From DATAZK01 sp965199805 (GTDB lineage: Bacteria > Actinomycetota > Actinomycetes > Frankiales > Frankiaceae), in NCBI GenBank assembly GCA_965199805.1, contig CBDATO010000001.1:930001-994000 (forward strand): a DNA stretch of 64,000 nucleotides, in the 5' to 3' direction. Every line of letters starts with the position of its first letter. Within the stretch, counting starts at the first letter, position 1. The translations under genes and the position numbers were made by a program. Below, in pieces: positions 15,689 through 23,890 of this stretch. Under the pieces are notes generated by a model. The model made no database searches. It was not told where the DNA came from and saw only the letters and a list, made by a program, of their open reading frames with translations.

Positions 15689-17621
15689 GGCCGGGCCCTG
15701 CATGGTCGGCGGAACCGAGGTAGCGCCCGAGGGCGGACACCGGGAAGACCATGCGGTACAGGTGGTAATTGATGTAGAAGTCCCCCGGGAAGCCGGTGCC
15801 GGTGAACTGCGGCTCGTCCCACGAGCCGTCCTCGCGCTGGGTGGCGGCGAGCCAGGCCACCGCCCGCTCGACGCTTTCGGTGTCGACCGGGCCCAGCGAC
15901 GAGCGGTCCCGTCCCGCCAGGCAGGCCAGCAGCGCCCACGCGGTCTGCGACGCCGTCGACTCGCCGCGCCCGGCCCAGGCCGGGTCGTCGTACGAGCGCA
16001 TGTCCTCGCCCCAGCCACCGTCGGGGTTCTGGTGGTCGCGCAGCCAGGTGAGTGACCGGGTGACCGCCGAGCTGGACGGGCGCACGCCGGCGGCTACCAG
16101 GGCGGGCACGACGGCACCGACCCCGTAGACGTAATTGCAACCCCAGCGACCGAACCAGGAGCCGTCGGCCTCCTGCTCACGCAGCAACCACTCGACCCCG
16201 CGCCGGCATGCAGGCGACTCTGCCAGACCTTCGGCCGCCAGCAGCTCAACGACATGGGCCGTGACGTCGGCGGACGGCGGGTCGATGACCGCACCGAAGT
16301 CGCAGAACGGCAGCTTGTACGCGAGCTCCCGGGTGTTGTCGGCGTCGAAGGCACCCCAGGCGCCCTTCTTGCACTCCATGCCGAGCAGCCAGTCGACCCC
16401 GCGCCGGATGGCCGCCTGACGTGGGTCGTCACGGGGGACGGTGCGGCGCAGCGCCAGCAGCACCTCGGCGGTGTCATCCGTATCGGGGTATCCGTCGTTC
16501 GCGAACTCGAACGCCCAGCCGCCGGCCGGGGTGTCGGGGCGGCGCACCGCCCAGTCGCCGCGCACCCGGATCTCCTCGGCGACCAGCCAGTCGGTCGCGC
16601 GGACGAGCACCGGGTCGTCGGCCGGCACGCCGGCGTCGAGCAGGCCGTTCATGGCGAGGGCCGTGTCCCACACCGGCGACTGGCAGGCCTCGAGCCGGCG
16701 CACCATGCCCGACGGGGTCTGCTCCCGGACGAGGAAGCCGTCGAGGCCCTTGAGCCCGGCGACCATCGCCGGCGAGTCCAGCGCGTAACCGGACAGATGC
16801 AGCGCCAGCAGCGAATAGACCCAGGGCGGCTGGATGCCGCCCCAGCCGCCGTCGGACTCCTGGCGCGCGAGCACCCATTCCAGGCCCTGCCGGACGGCGA
16901 GCTCACGCACGCCCCGCACGGCCCGGCGGGCGTAGGCGTGCAGCACCTTGTCGGCGCGCTGGAAGGCGCCGCCCCAGGAGCGCACCGGCTGCAGCGGCTC
17001 GGCGGGCAGGCCGCTGCGGATCTCGTCGATGCCGAACGGCAACGGCCGCTGCGGGCGCAGGGTGGCGACGATGGTCAGCGGGACGACGGTCTGGCGGGCC
17101 CAGCAGCCCCAGTCGTACAGGTTGAAGGGGAACCACTTCGGCAGGAAGATGAGCTCCGGCGGCAGGTTGGGCAGCTCGTCCCACGACCAGAGGCCAAAGA
17201 GGGCCATCCAGATGCGGGTGAAGACCCGGGACCGTTCGATGCCCCCGCGCTCGAGGATCCAGGTCTGCGCGCGCTGCATGTGCTCGGCGCCGGGGGCGTC
17301 GCCGGCCAGACGCAGGGCCACCCAGGCCTCGACGGTGGTCGACAGGTCACCGGGGCCGCCGTAGTAATTGGCCCACGTGCCGTCGGCGCGCTGCTGCGAA
17401 CGGATCCAACGCGCGGCCTCGTCGGTCTCCTGGGCGGTGCGGATGCCGAGGAACTCCCGCAGCAGCAGGTCCTCGGCGTCCATCGTCACGTTGGTCTCGA
17501 GCTCGCCCTTCCACCAGCCGGCGGGGTCCTGATCACGGCGCAGCCAGTCGACGGCGCGCTCGAGAGCGACGGCTGCGTCGACCTGCACGGCCGGGGACGA
17601 CTGGTGGGCGAAGGTGGTCAT
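15681..17621 (-). CDS. shc: Squalene-hopene cyclase
   Basis: Cyclises squalene to hopene/diploptene at the membrane. 646 residues with repeated QW motifs (QDPAGWW, QRADGTW, QESDGGWGG, QEADGSW, QNPDGGWGE, QREDGSWDE) and the catalytic DxDDTA box as DTDDTA at about 380-385. The actinomycete signature GWWKGELETNVTMDAEDLLLREFLGI is near the start. The ATG at 17621 is preferred (GGGGCG six bases upstream); an ATG at 17648 would add nine residues. First gene of the minus-strand hopanoid operon, divergent from hpnC. Confidence 0.97.
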   Translation of the reverse strand: MTTFAHQSSPAVQVDAAVALERAVDWLRRDQDPAGWWKGELETNVTMDAEDLLLREFLGIRTAQETDEAARWIRSQQRADGTWANYYGGPGDLSTTVEAWVALRLAGDAPGAEHMQRAQTWILERGGIERSRVFTRIWMALFGLWSWDELPNLPPELIFLPKWFPFNLYDWGCWARQTVVPLTIVATLRPQRPLPFGIDEIRSGLPAEPLQPVRSWGGAFQRADKVLHAYARRAVRGVRELAVRQGLEWVLARQESDGGWGGIQPPWVYSLLALHLSGYALDSPAMVAGLKGLDGFLVREQTPSGMVRRLEACQSPVWDTALAMNGLLDAGVPADDPVLVRATDWLVAEEIRVRGDWAVRRPDTPAGGWAFEFANDGYPDTDDTAEVLLALRRTVPRDDPRQAAIRRGVDWLLGMECKKGAWGAFDADNTRELAYKLPFCDFGAVIDPPSADVTAHVVELLAAEGLAESPACRRGVEWLLREQEADGSWFGRWGCNYVYGVGAVVPALVAAGVRPSSSAVTRSLTWLRDHQNPDGGWGEDMRSYDDPAWAGRGESTASQTAWALLACLAGRDRSSLGPVDTESVERAVAWLAATQREDGSWDEPQFTGTGFPGDFYINYHLYRMVFPVSALGRYLGSADHAGPGHG

Positions 17622-17902
17622 GCGTAACGCCCCGAACTGGTTGAGCATCTTGATCCGCGAGCGGCCGGCATACGCGCCGAGGTGCGGGTCACCGGCTGGT
17701 CCCCTTCCGATTCTTCGTACGTCAGCTGCCGGACGTGTAGTAACGGGTCCGGGCATGTAGCGCAAACGGCGCAGACCCGGGTAGAACAGGAGGCCTCGTT
17801 GCCCGTCGCATTGTCTCCTCAGAAGACGCCGGGAACGGCGCCCGACCCCACGTGGCGTCGAACTTGCTGAGAAAAACCTGCTTGGAGCCTACGAACTCGC
17901 TC
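17622..17902. promoter_or_regulatory. Divergent promoter region of the hopanoid locus
   Basis: 281 bp between the starts of shc and hpnC, the only sizeable non-coding stretch in the locus, so both operons must be promoted from here. The middle (17745-17790) contains GGGTC and GACCC half-sites about 30 bp apart that could pair. I cannot assign a particular regulator or -10/-35 pair. Confidence 0.5.
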
Positions 17903-18802
17903 ATGGGTCAGCCCCATTCCCCGGAGCAGGTCTGGCTTTCCTCACGCATTGCGACGCTGACGGCACGCAGAGCGCAACAAGAGAACTTTCCGGTCGCCAG
18001 CCGACTACTGCGAGCGACGACGCGTCAGGACCTGCTGGACATCTACATCGTCGCCCGGCTCATCGACGACGTCGGTGACGAGGCGCCCGGAGACCGGCTC
18101 GCCCTGCTCGACGTGGTCGACGCCGACCTGCGCCGGCTCCCGGCCGGCGACCCCGAGCTCGCCCCCGTCGCCGCGCTCGTCACCGCCGTACGCGAGCGGG
18201 GACTGCCGACCCGGCCCTTCCACGACCTCGTCGACGCCAACCGCATGGATCAGACCGTGACCCGCTACGCCGACCTCGAGGCGCTGCGCGGCTACTGCAC
18301 GCTGTCGGCCAACCCGGTCGGGCGGCTCGTGCTCGCCGTCGGCGGGCTCGACGACGAGCGGCGCTGCGTCCGGTCCGACGCCGTCTGCACGGGGCTGCAG
18401 ATCACCGAGCACTTGCAGGACGTCGCCGAGGACCTGCGGGCCGGCCGGATCTACCTGCCGCAGGACGCCATGGCCCGCCACCGGGTGACGGACACCGAGC
18501 TCGCCCGGCCCACCGCCGACCTCACCCCCGCGCAGCGCACCGCCGTCGCCGCGCTGCTCGGCGAGCTCGCCGGCGTCGCCCGCGGCCTGCTCGCCGAAGC
18601 CCGCCCGCTGGCCGCGACGCTGCCGGGCAGCTTGCGCATCGCGGTCGCCGGGTTCGGCGCCGGCGGCGAGGCGGCGCTCGACGCCGTCGTCGCCGCGGGG
18701 GCCGCAGCTGTGCACACCACCCCGCGTCCGGTACGCCACCGCCTGCTGCTGCACACGCTGCGCACGGTGGCCGGCGCCGGCCGAGACCGGCGTAGCGCAT
18801 GA
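17903..18802 (+). CDS. hpnC: HpnC, squalene/phytoene synthase family
   Basis: With HpnD and HpnE it makes squalene from two farnesyl diphosphates; HpnC converts presqualene diphosphate to hydroxysqualene. The 299 residues hold the first aspartate-rich motif LIDDVGDE (D55, D56, D59) and the second EHLQDVAEDLRAGRIYLP. The ATG at 17903 gives the usual HpnC N-terminus. A GTG at 17852 would add 17 weakly supported residues; neither has a good Shine-Dalgarno. The end overlaps hpnE by 4 bp. Confidence 0.93.
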   Translation: MGQPHSPEQVWLSSRIATLTARRAQQENFPVASRLLRATTRQDLLDIYIVARLIDDVGDEAPGDRLALLDVVDADLRRLPAGDPELAPVAALVTAVRERGLPTRPFHDLVDANRMDQTVTRYADLEALRGYCTLSANPVGRLVLAVGGLDDERRCVRSDAVCTGLQITEHLQDVAEDLRAGRIYLPQDAMARHRVTDTELARPTADLTPAQRTAVAALLGELAGVARGLLAEARPLAATLPGSLRIAVAGFGAGGEAALDAVVAAGAAAVHTTPRPVRHRLLLHTLRTVAGAGRDRRSA

Positions 18803-20241
18803 GCACCCCGGACCAGGCCCAGCGCATCGTCGTCGTCGGCGGAGGTCTCGCCGGGCTCGCGGCGGCGGTCGAGCTCGCCGACGCCGGCCGCCAGGTGACG
18901 CTGCTCGAGTCGCGCCCCCGCCTCGGCGGCGCGACCACCTCCTTCACCCGCGACGGGCTCACCCTCGACACCGGCCAGCACGTCTTCCTCGGCTGCTGCA
19001 CCGAGTACCGCGACTTCCTGCGCGTGCTCGGCGTCGACCACCTCACCGACCTGCAGCGCCGGCTCGACGTGCCGGTCCTGCACACCGAGGACGGCGCCGT
19101 ACGCACCGCCCGGCTGCGCCGCAGCCGGCTCCCGCTGCCCCCTCCGCTGCACCTGTCGGGCGGCCTGCTGCGCTACGGCGCGCTGCCGCTGGCCGACCGG
19201 ATGCGCAGCGTGCCCGCCGTGCTGGCGCTGGCCCGGCTCGACCAGCAGGACCCGGCCGTCGACGCCCAGTCCTTCGGCTCCTGGCTCGCCGCCCACGGCC
19301 AGCGCCGGGAGAGCTGGCCGGCCCTGTGGGAGCTGCTCACCGTCGCCACGCTGAACGCGTCGGCGGAGCACGCCAGCCTCGCGCTCGCCGCCAAGGTGGT
19401 GCGCACCGGCCTGCTCGAGTCCGCCGACGGCGCCGACATCGGCGTCAGCCGGGTGCCGCTCGGCAAGCTGCACGGCGCCGCGGCACAGGCCTGGCTGCAG
19501 GCGCGGGGCGCGCAGGTGCACACCGGCGTGCGGGTGCGCGAGGTCGCCCGGTCGCCCCAGGGCTGGACGGTGCGTACGGACGACTCCGGCGAGCTCGCGA
19601 CGCTGACCGCCGACGCCGTCGTGCTGGCCGTGCCGCACGACGCGGTCGCCGCCCTTGCCCCCGCCGAGGCCGGGATCGACGCGCAGGCGCTGCACGCGCT
19701 GGGCAGCCGCCCGATCGTCAACGTGCACCTGTTCTACGACCGGGTCGTCTGCGACGAGCACCTGGTCGCCGCGATCGACTCGCCGGCACAGTGGATCTTC
19801 GACCGGACCGCGGCCGCCGGCTACCGGGACGGGCAGTACCTGGCGGTCTCGCTGTCGGACGCCGCCGAGTGGCAGACCCGTACGGCCGCCGAGATCCGGG
19901 AGCTCTTCGTCGCCGAGATGGCGCGCCTGCTGCCCCGGGCGCTGCCCGGGCGCGCACGAAAGGTGCTGGTCACCCGCGAGCCCCACGCGACGTTCGACCA
20001 GGGCCCCGGCCAGCTCGCCCGCCGCCCGGCCAACGCCACCCAGGCCCCCGGGCTCCTGATCGCGGGCACGTGGACCCGCACCGGATGGCCCGCGACGATG
20101 GAGAGTGCCGTCCGCAGCGGACGCACGGCCGCGCACGAGCTGCTCGGCCGCCCCGCCGTGCCAGGATGGGGCATCCCCGCCGACCCCCCGCAGCGTGTGG
20201 GGTCGGCTGCACTCGCTGCAGGACCCGAGGAAGGGCGATGA
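18799..20241 (+). CDS. hpnE: HpnE, hydroxysqualene dehydroxylase (FAD)
   Basis: FAD enzyme that reduces hydroxysqualene to squalene. The N-terminal dinucleotide fold is VVGGGLAGLAAAVELADAG at about residues 11-29, followed by ESRPRLGGATTSF. The C-terminal FAD motif is ATQAPGLLIAGTWTRTGWPATMESAVRSG. 480 residues, normal for the squalene-associated desaturase-like family. It overlaps hpnC and hpnD by ATGA junctions, so the three squalene enzymes should be made in step. Confidence 0.94.
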   Translation: MSTPDQAQRIVVVGGGLAGLAAAVELADAGRQVTLLESRPRLGGATTSFTRDGLTLDTGQHVFLGCCTEYRDFLRVLGVDHLTDLQRRLDVPVLHTEDGAVRTARLRRSRLPLPPPLHLSGGLLRYGALPLADRMRSVPAVLALARLDQQDPAVDAQSFGSWLAAHGQRRESWPALWELLTVATLNASAEHASLALAAKVVRTGLLESADGADIGVSRVPLGKLHGAAAQAWLQARGAQVHTGVRVREVARSPQGWTVRTDDSGELATLTADAVVLAVPHDAVAALAPAEAGIDAQALHALGSRPIVNVHLFYDRVVCDEHLVAAIDSPAQWIFDRTAAAGYRDGQYLAVSLSDAAEWQTRTAAEIRELFVAEMARLLPRALPGRARKVLVTREPHATFDQGPGQLARRPANATQAPGLLIAGTWTRTGWPATMESAVRSGRTAAHELLGRPAVPGWGIPADPPQRVGSAALAAGPEEGR

Positions 20242-21113
20242 CGGCAGGTCAGACCACGCTGGACGAGGCATACGCCGAGTGCCGGCGGATCACCCAGGAG
20301 CAGGCGCGCAACTTCTCCTACGGCATCCGGTTGCTCCCCGCGCCGAAGCGGTCGGCCCTGTCGGCCGTCTACGCGGTCGCCCGCCGCGCCGACGACATCG
20401 GCGACGACCCCGACCTCGCACCGGAGCTGAAGGTCGAGCGGCTGGCCGAGCTGCGCAAGCAGGTGAGCGACCTGCCCGCCCACACCAGCGATCCCGTCAT
20501 GCTCGCGCTCGACGACACCAGCCGGCGCTTCCCCCTGCCGCTCGACGCGCTCGCCGAGCTCATCGACGGCATCGAGATGGACGTTCGCGGCACGACCTAC
20601 ACCACGTTCGACGACCTGGTCGTCTACTGCCGCCGGGTCGCCGGCACGGTGGGGCGCCTCTCGCTGGCCATCTTCGGCCACCGCCCGCACCCCGACGCCT
20701 TCGGTCTCGCCGACCGGCTCGGCATCGCCCTGCAGCAGACCAACATCCTGCGCGACGTCCGCGAGGACCTGACCAACGGCCGGGTCTACCTGCCGGCCGA
20801 CGACCTCGCGCGCCACGGGGTCACCCTCGAGCTCGACGCGGCGGGCAACCTCTGCGGGCCGGCGGCACCGTTCGCGGCGATGGTCCAGGACGCCACGGCC
20901 CGCGCCGAGTCCTGGTATCGCGACGGCTTCGACCTGCTGGACCTGCTCGACCGGCGCAGCTTCGCCTGCTGCGCCGCGATGTCCGGCATCTACCACCGGC
21001 TGAACGGCGTCCTGGCCGCCGACCCGACCGCCATCCGCTCCGCCCGGATCTCCCTGTCCGGCGCCGACAAAGCGCGAGTCGCCGTGCGCAGCCTCGCCGG
21101 GAAGCGACCATGA
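20238..21113 (+). CDS. hpnD: HpnD, presqualene diphosphate synthase
   Basis: Condenses two farnesyl diphosphates to presqualene diphosphate. 291 residues with NFSYGIRLLPAPKRSALSAVYAVARRADDIGDD (aspartates at about 52, 53 and 56) and the second motif TNILRDVREDLTNGRVYLP, plus the squalene/phytoene synthase segment GTTYTTFDDLVVYCRRVAGTVG. The ATG sits in the hpnE stop (ATGA) with GGAAGGG just upstream. It is more strongly conserved than HpnC, as expected for the first step. Confidence 0.94.
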   Translation: MTAGQTTLDEAYAECRRITQEQARNFSYGIRLLPAPKRSALSAVYAVARRADDIGDDPDLAPELKVERLAELRKQVSDLPAHTSDPVMLALDDTSRRFPLPLDALAELIDGIEMDVRGTTYTTFDDLVVYCRRVAGTVGRLSLAIFGHRPHPDAFGLADRLGIALQQTNILRDVREDLTNGRVYLPADDLARHGVTLELDAAGNLCGPAAPFAAMVQDATARAESWYRDGFDLLDLLDRRSFACCAAMSGIYHRLNGVLAADPTAIRSARISLSGADKARVAVRSLAGKRP

Positions 21114-22174
21114 CTGCAGCCGCCGGCTCCGCCGCGTCCACCACGTCCGACGGGTCCTCCGGCGGGTCGCCGGCCGTCCTCGGCGAGCTGCGTGACCTCA
21201 CCGAGCCGGCCATGCGCGCGGCGGTCGGTCGCCTCCACCCGGATCTGGCGAAGGTGGAGTCCTACCACCGGGGCTGGACCCAGCTCGACGGCTCCCCCGC
21301 GGGCCGGCCCACCGGCAAGGCGATGCGTCCGGCGCTGGCGCTGCTCTCGTCGCGGGCCGTGAAGGGTCCTGACGCGTACGGCATCGCCTCGGGCGTGACG
21401 GTCGAGCTCATCCACGACTTCTCGCTGCTGCACGACGACCTCATGGACGGCGACACCGAGCGCCGGCACCAGCCGACGGCCTGGATGGCGTACGGCGCCG
21501 GCCCGGCGATCCTGTCCGGTGACGCGCTCGTCTCGCTCGCCACACAAATGCTGCTCGACTCCGGCAGTGCGTCCACCCTCGACGCGATCCGGTTGATGAA
21601 CCGCTGCCTCGCCGAGTTGATCACCGGGCAGGCCCGTGATCTTGAATTCGAGCACCGCAAGGACATTTCCCTGGCCGAATGCAAGGCCATGGCCGACGGC
21701 AAGACGGCGGCCCTGCTGGAATGCGCCTCCGCGTTGGGGGCCGTGCTCTCCGGGGCCGAGGCGGAGCAGGTCGACGCGCTCGGCCGCTTCGGTCGTGAGC
21801 TCGGGCTCGCGTTCCAACTCGTCGACGACGTGCTGGGGATCTGGGGCGACAGCGCCGTCACCGGTAAACCCGTCCTGAACGATCTGCGCTCCCGCAAGAA
21901 AACACTCCCGATCACGGCAGCTCTCGAATCGGGCGCCCCCGGGCTCGACGCGTTGCGTGAGCTGATGTTCGGCGAGATCGACATCGCGTCGGAGGAGCTG
22001 CTCGAGGCGGCCGCCCAGCAGCTGTCGGATGCCGGTTTCCGCAAGTGGACGCTGGACGAGGCGCGTATGCACCTCGCCACGGCCGAGGACCACGCCGCCC
22101 GCGTGGGCGCCCCGGCCGACGTCCTCGACGACCTGATCGCGATTGCCCGCTTCAGCGTCTCGCGTTGGTTCTGA
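21110..22174 (+). CDS. Polyprenyl (farnesyl/geranylgeranyl) diphosphate synthase
   Basis: Trans-prenyltransferase supplying the farnesyl diphosphate used by HpnD. 354 residues. The first aspartate-rich motif is LLHDDLMDGD and the second is LVDDVLGIWGD; KTAALLECA and the K-rich RSRKKTLPI region are also typical. Sequence alone does not fix chain length, but position after hpnD favours FPP. The first 25 residues are Ala/Ser/Gly-rich and probably disordered. The ATG overlaps the hpnD stop. Confidence 0.92.
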   Translation: MTAAAGSAASTTSDGSSGGSPAVLGELRDLTEPAMRAAVGRLHPDLAKVESYHRGWTQLDGSPAGRPTGKAMRPALALLSSRAVKGPDAYGIASGVTVELIHDFSLLHDDLMDGDTERRHQPTAWMAYGAGPAILSGDALVSLATQMLLDSGSASTLDAIRLMNRCLAELITGQARDLEFEHRKDISLAECKAMADGKTAALLECASALGAVLSGAEAEQVDALGRFGRELGLAFQLVDDVLGIWGDSAVTGKPVLNDLRSRKKTLPITAALESGAPGLDALRELMFGEIDIASEELLEAAAQQLSDAGFRKWTLDEARMHLATAEDHAARVGAPADVLDDLIAIARFSVSRWF

Positions 22175-22224
22175 CGTTTAGCGGCTCGAATCCGTCCGAT
22201 TAACGGCACCTGCGCACGAACGAT

Positions 22225-22251
22225 CGCTCACGCTGCCGCTGCAGGTGAGCG
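22225..22251 (+). terminator. Hairpin after the hopanoid plus-strand operon
   Basis: CGCTCAC pairs with GTGAGCG, with inner CTGC/GCAG around a CGCT loop and one bulged G. It lies 51 bp after the prenyl synthase stop and before lsr2. No T-tract follows. It probably ends the hpn transcript or acts in the lsr2 upstream region. Confidence 0.5.
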
Positions 22252-22369
22252 GCCACACCACGCCGGTTCATCCGATTTGCACCAATCTTCACCTGATCGA
22301 GCGTGCTTTGTGACTCAGCGCATAGCGGATTACAGCGGAATGCGTTTCGGATCGGGGCAGTCTTAACAC

Positions 22370-22723
22370 ATGGCTTCACGACACATTGTTCAGCTTCTCG
22401 ACGACCTCGACGGTGGAACGGCCGACGAAACGGTTGTCTTCGGCCTCGACGGCCGCTCGTACGAAATCGATCTGTCCAGCAAGAACGCGGACAAGCTCCG
22501 CGAGGCACTGGCCGCCTACGAATCGGCCGGCCGCCCGTTGAGTTCCCGGGAGACGAGCGTCCGTTCGCGTGGCCGCCGCTCCGGCGCCACCGCGGGTGCC
22601 TCGGCCGGTCGCGGCGGCGACGACTCGAGCGTCATCCGCGACTGGGCGGCGAAGAACGGCCACCAGGTGAACTCCCGCGGCCGCATCCCTGCCCACGTCC
22701 GGCAGGCGTACGAGAGCCGCTGA
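22370..22723 (+). CDS. lsr2: Lsr2, nucleoid-associated xenogeneic silencer
   Basis: DNA-bridging protein that silences AT-rich and foreign DNA in actinomycetes. 117 residues. The N-terminal oligomerisation domain is RHIVQLLDDLDGGTADETVVFGLDGRSYEIDLS. The Arg/Ser/Gly-rich linker spans about 60-82. The C-terminal DNA-binding domain is SSVIRDWAAKNGHQVNSRGR, with the AT-hook-like RGR at 103-105. The 195 bp upstream region is AT-richer than its surroundings, as expected if Lsr2 autoregulates. The stop lies 3 bp from the convergent neighbour. Confidence 0.97.
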   Translation: MASRHIVQLLDDLDGGTADETVVFGLDGRSYEIDLSSKNADKLREALAAYESAGRPLSSRETSVRSRGRRSGATAGASAGRGGDDSSVIRDWAAKNGHQVNSRGRIPAHVRQAYESR

Positions 22724-22726
22724 CGC

Positions 22727-22951
22727 TCAGGCAGCCGCGCTGGTCTCGCTCCGGGCGAGCGCCCGGCACGACGAGCAGAGCTCGGCCTCGGCGTCACCGG
22801 CCGGGAATGCGGTGTCCAGGAACAGGAAGATGACCGGCGCCCCACAGAGGGTGCGGCAGTCGGAGACCCGCACGGCGTGCAGGACGTCGACGGCCGCGAT
22901 CCCCCGCGACCGGCACGAGGCGCCGGTGCTGCCGACGATGAGAGCGCTCAC
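22727..22951 (-). CDS. Small conserved cysteine-rich protein, function unknown
   Basis: 74 residues from a GTG start. It contains VRVSDCRTLCGAP and AEAELCSSCRALA, two CxxxC/CxxC-like pairs that could bind zinc. The middle GAPVIFLFLDTAFPAGDAEA is hydrophobic but too short for a clear membrane helix. The coding frame keeps high third-position GC. Convergent with lsr2 and 32 bp downstream of the LLM oxidoreductase stop. I do not recognise a named family. Confidence 0.62.
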   Translation of the reverse strand: MSALIVGSTGASCRSRGIAAVDVLHAVRVSDCRTLCGAPVIFLFLDTAFPAGDAEAELCSSCRALARSETSAAA

Positions 22952-22983
22952 ACGCCTTACATCGGCAGGTGTGCGTCCGGAGT

Positions 22984-23862
22984 TCAGGTCTGCAGTGGAG
23001 CCAGTTCGCGTACGAAGTCGTCGAGGAAATCGTCGGAGCCGTCGAGGCCGGCCGGGCGCACCACGAATTTGCTCAGCCCGGCCTCGACGTAACGGCCGAT
23101 GAGGTCACGCGCCGCGTCCCAGCCCTGCGGGATGAGGTCCTCGAGCGGCGCGTCGCCGCGGCGCTGCTTCACGGCCGTGACGAGCAGCTCGGGCAGCTCG
23201 CCGAACGCGACCGGGACGCTGATGCCGTAGTGGTCGGGGTCGACCTCGCGCCCGGCCTCGGCCGCCGTGCGCGTGATGACCTCGATGCCCGCCGCGGCCT
23301 CGTCGGGCGTGATGAAGCTGGCGAGCCAGCCGTCGCCGTACCGCCCGATACGCTTCAGGCCGGCCTCGGCGCTGCCGCCGAGCCAGATGTCGAGCGGGGT
23401 GTCGGGCAGGTCGCCGACGCTCGCGCCCTCGACGTCGAAGAACTCGCCGTGGAAGTCGACCTCCGGCTCGCGCAGCAGCCGGCGGATGAGCTCGAGCGAC
23501 TCGTCGAACACCGCCCCGCGCTTGCCCTCGGGCACCGGGAAGGCCGCCCGCTCCTGCTTGCGCGCCGGTGACAGGCCGAACACCGGCAGCACCCGCTTGG
23601 GCGCGAGCCGGGCCAGGGACGCCAGCTGCTTGGCGACGAGGATCGGCGACCGGCCGGGCAGGACGGCCACGCCGGTGCCGACCTTGAGCTTGCTGGTGCG
23701 CGACAGCGCGTACGACATGCCGATGAACGGCTCGATCAGCGGCGAGTAGACGAGCTCCGAGAGCCAGAGCGAGTCGATCCCCCGCTCCTCGAGCTCGTCG
23801 ACGTGCGCGGCGAACCGCGCCGGGTCGGAGCCGGTGAGCGAGACGCCGATACGAACCTTCAC
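22984..23862 (-). CDS. LLM-class (luciferase-like) F420/flavin-dependent oxidoreductase
   Basis: 292-residue TIM-barrel protein of the luciferase-like monooxygenase family. The N-terminus VRIGVSLTGSDPARFAAHVDELEERGIDSLWLSEL, the SKLKVGTGVAVLPGRSPILVAKQLASL segment and the late IWLGGSAEAGLKRIGRYGDGWLAS stretch are typical of actinobacterial TIGR-type F420-dependent members. Substrate cannot be assigned. It lies downstream of, and on the same strand as, the CoA-transferase pair with only 28 bp between, so it may serve the same acyl-CoA pathway. Confidence 0.87.
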   Translation of the reverse strand: MKVRIGVSLTGSDPARFAAHVDELEERGIDSLWLSELVYSPLIEPFIGMSYALSRTSKLKVGTGVAVLPGRSPILVAKQLASLARLAPKRVLPVFGLSPARKQERAAFPVPEGKRGAVFDESLELIRRLLREPEVDFHGEFFDVEGASVGDLPDTPLDIWLGGSAEAGLKRIGRYGDGWLASFITPDEAAAGIEVITRTAAEAGREVDPDHYGISVPVAFGELPELLVTAVKQRRGDAPLEDLIPQGWDAARDLIGRYVEAGLSKFVVRPAGLDGSDDFLDDFVRELAPLQT

Positions 23863-23890
23863 GCTCCGAGCCTAGGCCCGCGTCCGGTGC

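Noticed and set aside
18451..20271. 606-codon minus-strand open frame over hpnC/hpnE
   Set aside because: Shadow of GC-rich codon bias; the sense strand encodes conserved squalene enzymes.
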